This document shows positions 22,081 through 34,121 of a DNA stretch of 64,000 nucleotides, piece after piece. The notes beneath the pieces are model-generated. The model was not told where the DNA came from. It was given only the letters and a program-made list of their open reading frames with translations, and searched no databases. The stretch covers positions 558,001 to 622,000 of the forward strand of contig JAGYVD010000001.1 of assembly GCA_021209875.1 (NCBI GenBank), read 5' to 3'. Every line of letters begins with the position of its first letter. Position 1 is the first letter of the stretch. Origin of the DNA: Rosellinia necatrix (taxonomy: Eukaryota > Ascomycota > Sordariomycetes > Xylariales > Xylariaceae). A program made the position numbers and the translations under genes.

Positions 22081-22262
22081 TAGTTTACTAGGGGTAGTGT
22101 GGTTGAGTCTGTAAAAGTGTGATGTAGATTAGATGGAGGCTTCCGGTCCCGCAGGGACCAGAAGCCTTGTTAGGCTAGGTTACCTTATCTAAGCTACACA
22201 ATCCTTATCTAGCTAGCTTCGCTAGCTAGATAAGGAGCCCCCCTTCCTGACTGTGTCATAAT
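22081..22262. other. GC-normal island with two strong hairpins inside the RIP-mutated element
   Basis: About 180 bp of ordinary base composition stand abruptly between A+T-only sequence on both sides. The island contains an imperfect hairpin at 22138-22166 (GGCTTC/GGTCCC arms with one mismatch, loop GCA) and a perfect 15-bp stem with a TTC loop at 22203-22235 (CCTTATCTAGCTAGC arm). It has no coding potential. A 7-bp TAATTTA occurs just outside each side (22071-22077, 22259-22265) and could be a target duplication, though in A+T sequence this is weak. The likeliest reading is a short miniature element inserted after RIP, or one too short to trigger it. Confidence 0.7.
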
Positions 22263-25200
22263 TTAATCGTAGAAAATATAAATTAATAGCAATAATTTAA
22301 TAATATATTAATAAAACAAATTAAATATTAAATTAATATAACTATATAATTAAACTTTTAAATTAATATTATATTGTTATAAAATTTATAGCTAATAAAC
22401 GTTAAAATAATATTATATTAATTTTAAACTAACAAGCTATTATTTTTAATAAGTTAAAAATTAATTTATTTAAATAATAAATTAAATATATTAATTAATA
22501 ATTATTAATATATATTAAACTAATATTTAATTAAACTATATTTTTATTTTATTTAATAAAATATTATATATATGCTTATAACTTAAAAAATAACATATGT
22601 TTATATTTAAACTTAAATAAAAATAATAACTAGTAATTTAAATAATATAATAAAATAATTATTAATTTAAACTAATTATAAAATAATATTATATATATTT
22701 AATATTATTTATATTATAAAAATATATATATTAAAACAGTTAAAAACTTTAAATAATTTATATAAAAATTGCTTTTGTTTATTAATTTTATTTTTAAGTT
22801 TATTTAATTAGCAGGCAAAAATAAAAATTTAAAAACAGCAAGTTAAAATATTAAAATTTAAAATAAATAAAAAGCTTTAAAATATTTTAATATTATAAAT
22901 AAGCTAATTAATATTAAATAAAATAAATTAATAAATTAAACTTTTTAAAAGCTATTTAATAATATAACAGATAAAAAATTTTATAATATAATATTTTTTT
23001 ATATTAGCAAATCAGTAGTAAAATAATATTATATATAAAAATAACCTGATAAATTTAAACAAAATTAAAAGTTTTATTTAAAAAGCTTATTATAAAAGCA
23101 AAAAAATAAAATAAAACTAAAAAACTTTATAAATATTATAAAAAGCTGGCTATTATATATATGCTTATTTTTATAAGCTAGCAAAAAGTCCTGATTAAAA
23201 AGCACTATTTAAATAAATAAAAGCTTAGTTAGTTTAAAAATAAATAAGCTTTAATAAAAATACAGTTAAAAGCAAAAAAAATATATATATAAAAATAAAA
23301 ATAAAAATTTATATATAAAAATAATAAAACTTAATATATTTTTAAGTTTTAAAACTAATATATAATATAATAATTAAAAGCTGATTTTATTTAAAATATT
23401 AATTAATTTAAAATGTTTTTATTTAGTTTTATTAATATAAACTTTATATTATTATATAATTTTTTTTAATTTAAACTTTATAATTAAAACTATTTTAACT
23501 TATAAATAAAACGTTAATAAAAATAATAATTAAATATTATAAAATAAAATATATGCTAGCTAAATATATTAAAAAATTTTATTATATATATACCTTTTAT
23601 TAAGCTTAAATATTATATTAAAGTTGTTATAGCTGCGCTAATATAATTTTAATATTAATTAAACAAAAAAACTTTATAAATTAAAAATAAAAAATAATAA
23701 AAATATAAAAGTTTAAACTTAATATATTATATCTAGAAAAACTATTAATAAAAAATAAACAGCTATTAAACTAAAAATTATATAATTTTTAACGTTTTTA
23801 ATTTTTATTATTATATAAAACATTAAATATTTAAATTAAATATATAATAATAAAAAGATTTATTAAAGTTATAAATATAATATAAATAATAAAAGCTAAA
23901 AAAAAGCAATAAAATATAATATTTAATAAATATATTAATAATAAATATATTTTTAAAAATAATTTAATATATTTTATAAAAAAATCTAGCTAAAAAACAG
24001 TAATATTAAAGCAATTTAAAAGTTATTATAACTAAATATAAAAATATTATAGCTTAAAAAATAAAAAAAACATATAAAAATATTTAAAAAAAAAACCTGT
24101 AATTAAAAATAAAATCTATATTAAACTATTAAAAAATATTATAACTTTATTAATATTTTTTGTTAATAAACATAAAAACTACTGTTATATAAACTTTTTA
24201 ATTATAAAATAAATTTAATGTTTAAAATAATATTATTAAACTATTAAATAAAGTTAATAATATAATAAAAACTATTTATTATATATAAATATTTAAATAA
24301 ATATTTAATAAAAAATTTATTAAATTAAATAATTTATTAGCAGCTGCGCTTATATTACTAGCTAAAAACTTAAAAAGTATTAAATTTTATATAAATTATA
24401 AAAATTAAATAATGTTATAATTAAAAATTATTATTTAATTTTTTAATATAAAAACTTTAAATATATTATATAAAACTAAAGTTTATATAAAATTAAATAT
24501 TATAATAACGTTTAATTATTTTTAAATTGTTTTTAGCAATAAATAAAAACAGCGTTTATTATTAAGCTAAGCTTGTTTAAATATTTAATAGTTAATTTTA
24601 ATATAATAAAAACTTTTAATTTATTTTAATATTATATAAACAACGTATTTTTAATATATTAAATAAATATGCTATTATATATTTAAATAATATATTAATT
24701 TATAATAATTTATAAAAAATATAAATAATATATATATAATATATTTATAAAATTAATTAAAACAGAACTTATTATAAATATTATTAAATATAAATTTAAT
24801 ATTATTAAAACAAAATATTTTAGTTTTATAATATTTATAGATAAAATTAATATAAACTTAATAAAAATATAAATAATTAAAAAATAAAACTATTATAAAC
24901 GTTAAAAATTTACAACAGTTTATCAGCTTTATAAACTATTATTGCTGTTTTATTTAAAGCTTTTTTTAATTGCCTGTTTTTAATAAAATTAATAAACAAG
25001 TATAGCTAGTTAAACTTATTATTAATAAATAAAATAGCAGCGTTTAAAAAATTAAAAAAGCTTTTATAAAAACATTTATTTTAGCTTATTATAATTTAGT
25101 ATATAAAACTATTATAAAAATAAATGTTTTAAATTAAATATTAAAAAAGTTTTATATTAAAACAGACTAATAAAAAATAATATTTAGTTGTTTTTTTAAT

Positions 25201-28200
25201 AAAATATATTTTTATAAAATATAATTATAAAATTTATAATAAAAAACTATTTATTATTATAAAAACTTTTAAAAATAATAACTAAAATTATAAAGCTGTA
25301 AAAATATAATAAAAATAATTATAAACTATAAAAGCTTTTAATATTTTATTATTATAAAGCTTTTAAATTAAAAATAAATTTATTAGTTAGAATTTTTAAT
25401 AACTTTAAGTTTTAAATTATATATAAACCAGGCTATAAAACTATTATTTTTAATATTTTATTTTAAAAACTAAACAATTAACTAGTAAAAAAACAGATTT
25501 AAAAATAACCGGCTTATAAACTAATTATAAATACTGCTTTTAAAAATAAATAAAAAAAAAAAACTAAGCTTTTTATAAAATTATATATATTTATTAATAA
25601 AAAATAATAAATATATTAATAAATAAAGCTTATAAATATTTTTAAACAGCTTATAAAATAATAAAAACTATTAAATTATTATAAGCTTGTTTTTATTTTA
25701 TTATTTAAAAAAAATTCTGAATAGTTTTAATAAATTATAAAATAAAAAAAACGTATATATATAAAAAGCCAGGTTTTTATTTTAAACTATAAAGCGGTAT
25801 AAACTAAAATTATTAATTAAATTTATATTGCAGCGCTAGTAAGTTATTTTAACAGGTTTAAAATATAAAACCTGCTTTAAAAATATATATTTAGTTTAAT
25901 ATATTAAAAATATAGCTATATTTATTAAAAGCTGCTATTTTTATTAAAAATTAAAAACTTTTAAATAATATTAATAAAGTTTTTAAAACTTTTATTAATA
26001 TTTTTAAACTATAAGCAGATATATTAATAAATTATATTAAGCTATTATTAGCCTGTTAATAAAACAAAATAAAATATTAGTATATGCTAGTAATAATAAA
26101 CAAGCTTATTAAAATAAAATATTTTATAGCTGTTTTAAATATAAAAACAATTATATTTATAAACGTTATTATATTAAAAATATTCTAGCTATATAAAGCT
26201 TTAAAAATTATAATTTTAAATAAAAACTTTAATTTATATTTATATTTTAAAAAAACTAAATTATAAATTAAATATATAGCTTAAAATATTAACAGCGTAT
26301 TATTTAAAAACTAATAATTAAATAAAAATAATTAATATTATAATAAAACAATATTTTTAAGCATATTATAGCTATTATTAAAATAATTAAATAAATTAGT
26401 TATTATTTAATAAATTTATAATAAATAATTAAATTTTAAAAATAATTAAATTTAGCTTATTTTTATTAATTATAACTAGTATTTTTAATAAGTATAAAAT
26501 TTTTAAAAACTTTATTAAATATAAAACAAAAATTTAATAAAACAAGTTTTTAGCAGCAGAAAATATAATTAATAAAATCTAAAAATAATAAAAAACTAAA
26601 ACGTTTATAAATAAAGTTTAAAACCGATATATTATTTTAATAAATATATATTGTTTAAATGTTTTAATTTATAAAGCTAGAAATAAAATATAAATTAATA
26701 TTAAAAATATATAAATAATATAATTTTTTTAAAATTAACAGATAAATAAATTAGTTTTTTTAAAATAATTAAAATTTATTAATAATTAATAGCTATATAG
26801 TTTTAAAATAATATAATATTTTTTATTTTTTATATTTTATTATTATAGTTTATATAATTTAAACTAAAAAATAAAACTTAGTTAATAAATAATATAATAA
26901 TAAAATAAATAATATTATTTTATTAAAAAAGTAATAAAAAAATAAAATAGCTATTTAAAATTATTTTAAACTTAAAATATTAATTATTTAAAAGTTAATA
27001 TATAAGATTTAATAGCCAGTTTTTATAAACTAAAATAAAAACTAATAAAAACTTAAAAAATATAATATAAAACTATAAACGTTTTATAAAACAAACTTAA
27101 AAAACCAAGCTTTTTAAAATAGTTTTAAAAGCAAATATAATTATATTTTTTAAAAAAAAAAAAAAAAAGATATATATATTTAATTTTATAGGTTATATAA
27201 AAAATATTAATTAAAAAAAAATAAAACGTTAATATTTATATGCTGCAGCAAAATAAAATAAAATTATTATAAAAATAAAAACAAAGTAAACTATAAATAA
27301 AACGTTGTTAATAAATTTTATTAAAAATATATAATATAAAAATAAATAAAAACTAAAAAACTTAAAAATAAATAATTAATAAAAAAACTAAAAGTTATAT
27401 TATATATTAAAAAACTTTAAAAAAATTAATATAATAATAAAAACATAATAATAAAATAAAACTATAAAAATAATTATTAATAAAATTAAAACTTATATAT
27501 TTAAAAGTTTAAAAAGTTTAAAAATTTTTATATTATTTAGTTTTAATAATACTAGCATTAAAATAATATATTTAAATTTTAATAAAAAATTTTATAAAGT
27601 TTTTATTATAATAATATTATTAAGTTTATTAGTTTATATTTTATTAATAATTTTAAATTAAAAATTAATATTTTTATATTAATTTATTATAAAAAACTAA
27701 TATAAAAAGCTTATAATAAAAATATTTATAAAATTTTTTTAATAATTTATTAAACAGCAGCTTTTATATTATTAAAAAAAATAAAAACTATTTATTTTTT
27801 AAACTATAATAGTAATAATATTTTTATAATAAAAAATAATTAAATAAAAAAATAAATTAGCAGTAGAAAATAAAAAAATATTATAAACTTATTTATAAAA
27901 CTATTAAAAATATATTAAAAATAATAAAAAAAAAAAAAAAATAAAATATATTATTTTATTTTTTAACGCTAATTAAAAATACTGCTTATAGTATTTTTTT
28001 ATATTTTTTAAAAAAAACTAAATTAATATATAGCTTATTAAAATAATAATAAAGCTTAAGCAAAAATTATATTTTTAATTTAATAATATATTATTATTAT
28101 TAGTTTTTTTAAAAATTAAAATAATTATATTAAATAAAAATTATTAATAAGTTAATAATATTATTTAATATAATTAAAATAATTTAATAATTATAAATTA

Positions 28201-28441
28201 ATATTTAAAATAAAAAATTTAAAATATAATAATAAAAAATAATAAATAAATATATATTTATAAACTTATAAATATTTTTATATTTTATATATTATTAATA
28301 TTTAATAGTTTTTATTAATAAAAACAACAGATATATAATTTAATTATTTTTAAATAATAAAGCTATTTTTTAATATTTTTATATTTAAATATATAAATAA
28401 TAAAAACAAAAGTTTTTTAATAAAAATTAAATAATAAAAAA

Positions 28442-28472
<31 letters not shown>

Positions 28473-28587
28473 TAAAAAAATAAAAAAAACTAAAAAAAAA
28501 AAAAAAATAAATTAAAAAATATTTATATTTAAAAGTAATAAGTAAGTTTTATATTATTAACAGCTTATATTTAAAAAAATAAAAAAA

Positions 28588-28742
28588 TATATATTTAACA
28601 GTTTAAAAAAAATATATTATATAGCATTTATTTTATAAAAAATAATATATAAATTTTATATTGCTGCAGATTTATTTTTAAAAAAACAAAAAATATTTAT
28701 TTAATAGTTTAAAAAAATATATTATATAATATTTATTTTATA
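28588..28742. repeat. Degenerate tandem duplication next to the right LTR
   Basis: A block built around TTTAAAAAAA and TATATTATATA followed by ATTTATTTTATAA occurs at about 28588-28639 and again at about 28690-28742, and a shortened form appears near 28801-28830. This may be a duplicated region just inside the right LTR, blurred by RIP. Confidence 0.5.
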
Positions 28743-28828
28743 ACATTAAAGCTTTAAAAAAATATTTAGCTATTATTTATTAAAATTTTATTTTATAAAT
28801 AAAAATATTTATAGTTTAAAAAAAATAT

Positions 28829-29000
28829 TATTATAAAACTAGTTTTAATTTAAAAACCTTATTAAAACACAAGCTAGAATATTATATATAAAAAAAACAA
28901 GTAGCTGGCGATTAATTAAACGAGAAGTTTTTCCTCTTTATATAATAACATAAGTTATTTCTGGAACTACCAGCAGTGTGAACTGTGACAGTCTGTGACA
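28829..29000. repeat. Right LTR
   Basis: Starts TATTATAAAACTAG, the RIP-mutated form of the left start, and ends in intact CAGTCTGTGACA. The outer 60-70 bases keep normal composition, a mirror image of the left LTR. An A-rich run just before 28829 is where the polypurine tract would be. Confidence 0.88.
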
Positions 29001-29005
29001 CTTTC
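29001..29005. repeat. Target-site duplication, right copy (CTTTC)
   Basis: CTTTC immediately after the right LTR end, identical to 21556-21560. Confidence 0.88.
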
Positions 29006-30571
29006 TCTGAAGCTACTGCGCTTAAGGTAGATCAATCAAGTACCCACAATCGGTAACCATAGGCTGTTCTATATTGACACATACCATACGCTGGTGGCTG
29101 CGAATAAGGCAACTCACGTGAACATGACAGCCCCAATCACTACAAACTCCGCACCAAGGCCTGACAGGGGATCAAGTTTGGATAGATCCCCATGAGGGGC
29201 CGGGTATGCAGCGATTGCGGGAAGGTCTACACCTGAAGGGAGAGCACCTATGAGAAAGGGGATGAGCTATAACGATGAAAAAATAGGAGGAAGAAAGAAT
29301 ACAAAGATCGAGACCCTCTGTCGGGAACGCCTACAGACTTCTGAATTGTTTAATATATGTCCCCTTTCAAACCTCCACCTCTCATCATGCGAAGGTCATA
29401 TAGGAAATACTATTACATCGCTCATCCCCTGGGCTGTGAATAAAGTCAAATACAGCAAAAACTCGTTGTCTCAATCCGTTTGCCATTGGTGGGTTACATC
29501 TCATTTAGTGTCGCCTTTACTGCTTATTTGTGATTGGACGGGTGGAGCATTCAAAATCACTTTCTTTCTAGGGGGAATTTTAGTATATTTTATCTCACCA
29601 GAAAACAGCTATTCTACTCCTCCAGCTGGTTTGTCCTATTAGTGGTGTGTTGCTTCGAGTAAGTCTTACACATGATTGACCGAAAGCCTAGACGTATGCC
29701 TGTCAGGCTCGAGACTCGCTGGATTTATGTCTAACCGCATACTTGATAAATTAATCTCAAGGCATGCATATCACATATGTCACCAGTTTGGCAAGTCCAA
29801 CTCCTAGTACTGATAAACATTTGTTGCCTTCTATCGGCGTCCATTTTACACTTCCAAGATGATTATACCCGGCAAGATAAACAGACACTAGATACAACGT
29901 TACATAAAGAACCAAAATGTGCTTCTGTTGATTTGTCCAGGCGGATCAGATGATTATGTCATGCAGTGCACCCCAAATGTACCTTTGTCGTGCACACTCC
30001 AGGGACCAGGCTCCGAGAGAAACTGCACTTTGACGACAAGCAGGCGTCCCTCACATCTGGCGAATAGAAGACAGAAGGAAGAAAAAAGTAAGCCTCAAGA
30101 AAAATTCGGTTCTGGTTTGAGGGTTGGCGTTGAGTATCCATGACGTCAAATCAGTCCCTATGTCGGAGCAAGTGCTGATTAAGCCACAAGCAACAAATCG
30201 GACGACACTTTGCTTAGCGCCTCTGCTCTCATCAATAAGACGGCAGAAACTTCGGGACCGCCAAAAAATGTGGGAGAGTTGGTGATGTTGTATTCTGCCC
30301 TCATCAATATGGGATGGACGATTGGTTCGCCTAACGGACAAGTCTAGCGCCGGATGTCGTGGCAAACAAATTCGAAAGCCTTGTCTCTATTATTCATCCA
30401 CATCGCTTAAACAAACTGCAAGTGTATGGGACGATAATTCAGGCTGTGTATGCACAGGTTGTTGTGTATTTCTCTTTTCGACTACCTACGTGTTACCCTA
30501 TCCTCCTCATCCCGATTTGGCCCCAATATCTCCTAACAAGGCGGGCGAGAAGAGAGCTATACCAGCGTCTA
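29006..30571. other. Intergenic region right of the retrotransposon
   Basis: Normal base composition returns at once. A 130-codon open frame at 29250-29642 and a few shorter ones have no domain character or splice partners, and I do not call them genes. The right end is the probable 3' UTR of the alcohol dehydrogenase gene. Confidence 0.4.
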
Positions 30572-31911
30572 TTATAGCTTATTTGCGCTGCCCTGCTTCT
30601 CAAAGTTCTCATTTACGAGAACGTATCTGTATCGTGCCTTGCCTTGGTCCATGTCGATGATGGCTTGGTTGGCCTCCTTCATTGGCCGCTCCTCGATCCA
30701 AGACTTGACCTTCTTATCTGCCGCCAGTTGCAGCATCTCCTTGATCTCCCAAGGAGCACCCGTAGAGCTACCGCTGATCTTGACGCCACCGAGGAGGGTG
30801 AAGACATTGATCATGGGGAACTCTCCTCCATCGGCGGCCCTGGTTCGAATTAGTGATGGCCATTTCCCGACACGAGACTACGGGCGCTAGGCCCTGATTG
30901 CACAAACTTACCCTACTTGGACAAGTTCGCCCCCTCTCTTTAGAAGGCCGAGGTATTGCGTCAGGGGCATTTTCGCGCTGCTGACGGTGCTTACAATGAG
31001 GTCCACTATAAGGTTAGGGGTCAGTAATGATATCCATACTGGAGGGTTTCCTGCGACCATTCTACACGCCGGGGGGCGCTGGAAAACCGGGTTGCGTGGT
31101 GTCGGGGAATCACTTACAGCTCCGGGCATGAGTCTTGTGCCAGTCCTGGTCCTCGTCTGTGGCAATATACTCATCCGCACCAAGTTTCAGGACGTCTTCT
31201 CGCTTGGAGCTCTTCCTCGAGATGCCGACAACCCTATCGGCTCCCATGGCCTTCGCGAACAAGACGCCGAAGTGGCCAAGCCCCCCGACGCCGACGATGC
31301 CCACGCTCTTTCCTGGGCCGCAGCCGTTCCGCCTCAGCGGCGAGTACACGGTGACGCCGCCGCACAGCATGGGCGCGGCGTCGGCTGAACTCAGTCCGTC
31401 CGGAATGTGAACAACGAACTGTCGATTTGTCCGGTGGTAGGTCGCATACCCGCCGTACGCCTTACCCTCGTCGTTGGGGAAGACGGCGCCGTAGGTGGTG
31501 ACCATCAGGCGCCTGCAGTACGTGTCGTTACCGCTGGAGCATTCCGGGCAGTCGGCCTGCTGGCAGGTGCGGGCCTGGGCGCCCACGCCGACCCGGTCGC
31601 CGACCTTGACGTGCTTCACGTTGCTGCCGATACGCACCGCCTTGCCGACGATCTCGTGCCCCACACAGCAAGCTGGTTGCGGTTAGCATCTCGCTAGCGG
31701 CCGGTAGGGAGGGAGAACACCTACGATACCTGGTAGGAGACCAGCCTGAACGCAGCACGTGGAGGTCGGAACCACAGATTCCGCAGTGAGAGACCTCGAT
31801 GTCGACGTCGTCCTCGGTCCATTTCTTGGGCTCGAATGGACCCCACTCCATCTTGCCGTTCACCGACTCGGGGTTGTGGCCCAGCCAGCCTTCGAACTTG
31901 TAGTCGGCCAT
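30572..31911 (-). CDS. Zinc-dependent NADP-type alcohol dehydrogenase, cinnamyl-alcohol-dehydrogenase group (367 aa)
   Basis: Probably reduces aromatic and branched aldehydes to alcohols with NADPH in the cytosol, like yeast Adh6/Adh7. Model: exons complement(31725-31911), (31118-31672), (30912-31005) and (30572-30839); introns begin GTAGGT, GTAAGT and GTAAGT, phases 1, 1 and 2. Seen: HCGICGSDLH with the first catalytic Zn Cys, PCCVGHEIVG with the His/Glu ligands, a structural Zn cluster in CQQADCPECSSGNDTYC, and the dinucleotide motif GVGGLGHFG in a Rossmann fold. The length is that of the family (about 360). It lies alone upstream of the secreted peptidase region, with a TATATAGG box about 160 nt before the ATG. 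The exact substrate cannot be read from sequence. Confidence 0.93.
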
Positions 31912-32424
31912 GGCGAGGAAGTGTCGTGGATGTAGGTGGATGTAGGTGGATGGAGGTGTAGGCAGGTGTAGGTAGGTATATGTGTCGTCGAGGTAGATAG
32001 AGAGGAGTGAAGTGTGAATTGGGACGGGAACGGGAACTTGAACCTGGGAAGGAGGGTCGGGTCGCCGGTTACCTATATATCATCGCTGGCGAGCGGAGAT
32101 AGGATGCTATAGGCATCCCTTAGCTTTCCTTGCCATGACGTTATGCACACTCTAGTTCAGTTAAGGGTATTGAGCCGAGGCCCGCTGCTGCTAGTATTCG
32201 CCACAAAGTCGTACGTGGTCTCGCAACAACTGCCCAACGTGATAGGTGCCTCTACCGGGCTCCTTGCCGGGACGTTATACTGTGTGTGGTCGCCGTATGC
32301 CTCTCTTTCTTTAAGTCCGATCACGTTGTTGGGCTGGCCAAGGGGCCCCTGGTCAAGGAGGACGTGACACGGCAACCCTTACCGCCCCATGAAACATTTC
32401 CGTCCGACCCTTATCACCGTATTC

Positions 32425-32448
32425 ACATACTCATACTCATACTCATAC
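32425..32448. repeat. CATACT microsatellite, about 4 copies
   Basis: Perfect hexamer repeats in intergenic sequence. Confidence 0.85.
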
Positions 32449-32741
32449 AACCTAGGGTGGCATGTCGAGGCGGTTCAGTACACCTCGATCGGCAGGGCCA
32501 ATTTCCAAAATCCTGTCGTCTTCCTTTTGGGCAGGAGACTGGCACGGCATCAATAGCGTAGGTCCACGTTTGATACAGAGCATCTTTAGAGCCGCCAAGA
32601 CGGCTTGGGGGGGACCCACGACTCTGAGGGACGGAGGTCTGGATCGAGACTAGAATAGATGGATACTGCAAATAGATAGTTACTAGTTACTAGTTGACTA
32701 CATGTACGAAGTAGTGGCTGGCCGAGTCATTGTCGCGGTGT

Positions 32742-32786
32742 AAAAGGTGCAAAAGGTGCAAAAGGTGCACAAGGTGTACAAGGTGC
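32742..32786. repeat. 9-bp minisatellite, 5 copies
   Basis: Five units of AAAAGGTGC, the last two changed to ACAAGGTGT and ACAAGGTGC. Confidence 0.85.
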
Positions 32787-34068
32787 AAACTCACCCGGAA
32801 TGCCGGAGTCGAAGACTGGGGTCAATCCCGCAAGAGATGGATCAACCCGTCAGTGCTTCGTCGGGGTTAATGCAGGATCGTGGGCTAGCCTTGGTTGCGT
32901 GGTTTTCAGCTCTACTCTTGGGAGACGATACGACGCCATGGAACGGCCTTGGACAGATTCTTCAGCAGGCGTGACCCGCCGTGCACAGCGGGGTAGCCGT
33001 AGAACGAAGCAGGTGGTTGCCCATGAAAGAGTGCCTTCTAATCTAATCGCCGTTGCTCTGTACAACATACACACATGCGTATTAATCAACGGTCACCGTA
33101 CCTACACTCTACACTACCTGGGTAGGTACACTAGGTAGGAAGTTACCCACTATTCAAATGACCCACCTCCTACTAGTCATCTAAAACCATACCTAAGGCC
33201 ACTAGTAACTTGGTAACTGATCTCAGGTAAACCCACATTTCTATATTTTACCGCCGTAGCATGTTTATTATCACCACCGAGTACGCATATGTTAGCTGCA
33301 TCGATTTTATCTCCGCTATGTCCATTAACTTCGAGGGTTGACCTAAGCCACCTTGGATCCATGACTCCTCTTGCGGACAACGCAGTGCAACCCGCGTCAA
33401 CAAAGCCGGAGCACCGGAGGATGGTGTACGTGCAATATAATTGATAGTAAAGTCCGATGTCACTTATACAGTATATACTACATACTACACACCACACATA
33501 TCATACGTACCAATACAACGCACAGATCTTCTGCAGCATGGGTAAGAGATGTTTGTTGATATGACTTCCGAGGCGGAACCAGCAAAACGCACATTTAGTC
33601 AACTGACTCATGTGCGAGAGTGAGACGAGGAGTGTGGTGATAGTGAGGCGAAGCAACCGACCGGCCAGCTTTGATGCGTTGGGCCTGATGCGTCGAGCTT
33701 CATGCGTCGAGCTTCTCCTAAAAGCCGTTATCTTCGTCGCGAGCCACATTAATTGATAGTGTGGTAGCCTCACCATCACCATCGGCGCATGTAGGAGGTA
33801 TAAGGGCCGATTCTGATATCGTATTTACGGAAATGAGGAGACTGAAGCAGCGATGAGTAAGGAAGTGTAAGCATTTTTGATGCCATGTGTATTTCCTGAC
33901 CTCGATGCCTGCCCCCTTTTTTTTTCATTTTTTTTTTTCAAACACATAGGCACGTTATCTTGCTGCTCGAGGCGATGTCTTGGCGTCCCGCCGGGAATTT
34001 CGCGACGAGGGAATAATGGAAGATCCCGGCCGACGCCGCTTTTTACCGTGTTGAATTCCAGGCAACGA

Positions 34069-34095
34069 CAGCAGCAGCAGCAGCAGCAGCAGCAG
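34069..34095 (+). repeat. CAG trinucleotide tract, 9 copies, in the carboxypeptidase leader
   Basis: Nine perfect CAG units ending 26 nt before the ATG at 34122. They lie in the probable 5' UTR. An A10 run lies between the tract and the start codon. Confidence 0.9.
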
Positions 34096-34121
34096 CTTAG
34101 TAAGGAAAAAAAAAAACCATT

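Larger units (their letters stand above)
21561..29000. mobile_element. LTR retrotransposon, complete ends, interior destroyed by RIP (7,440 bp)
   Basis: Seen: two direct terminal repeats (about 173 bp left, 172 bp right) that begin TGTCACAG on the intact left copy and end CTGTGACA on the intact right copy, an 8-bp inverted terminus with the TG...CA ends of LTR elements. The same 5 bp, CTTTC, stands just outside both ends (21556-21560 and 29001-29005) and is a target-site duplication. The interior is almost only A and T, and no open frame longer than about 60 codons survives in 7 kb. Differences between the two LTRs are nearly all C/T or G/A, the signature of repeat-induced point mutation. The superfamily (Ty1/copia or Ty3/gypsy) and orientation cannot be told because the pol motifs are erased. 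The element is non-autonomous now. Confidence 0.93.
31912..34121. other. 2.2-kb intergenic region with several short tandem repeats
   Basis: Divergent promoter space between the alcohol dehydrogenase and the carboxypeptidase. It contains GTAGGTGGAT-like repeats at about 31925-31983, CATACT repeats, a 9-bp repeat and a CAG tract (listed separately), and a CCTGGGTAGGTACACTAGGTAGG cluster near 33117-33140. No gene is supported. Confidence 0.45.

Noticed and set aside
22203..22235. Hairpin as a tRNA or rho-independent terminator
   Set aside because: No cloverleaf, no A/B box pair of a tRNA, and bacterial-type terminators do not apply in a fungal nucleus.
21734..28828. Mitochondrial DNA insertion as source of the A+T-rich block
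   Set aside because: LTRs, target duplication and C-to-T type LTR differences explain it as a RIPped retrotransposon; no mitochondrial gene is seen.
29250..29642. 130-codon frame right of the retrotransposon
   Set aside because: No recognisable motif, no intron signals, no neighbours; its length is possible by chance.
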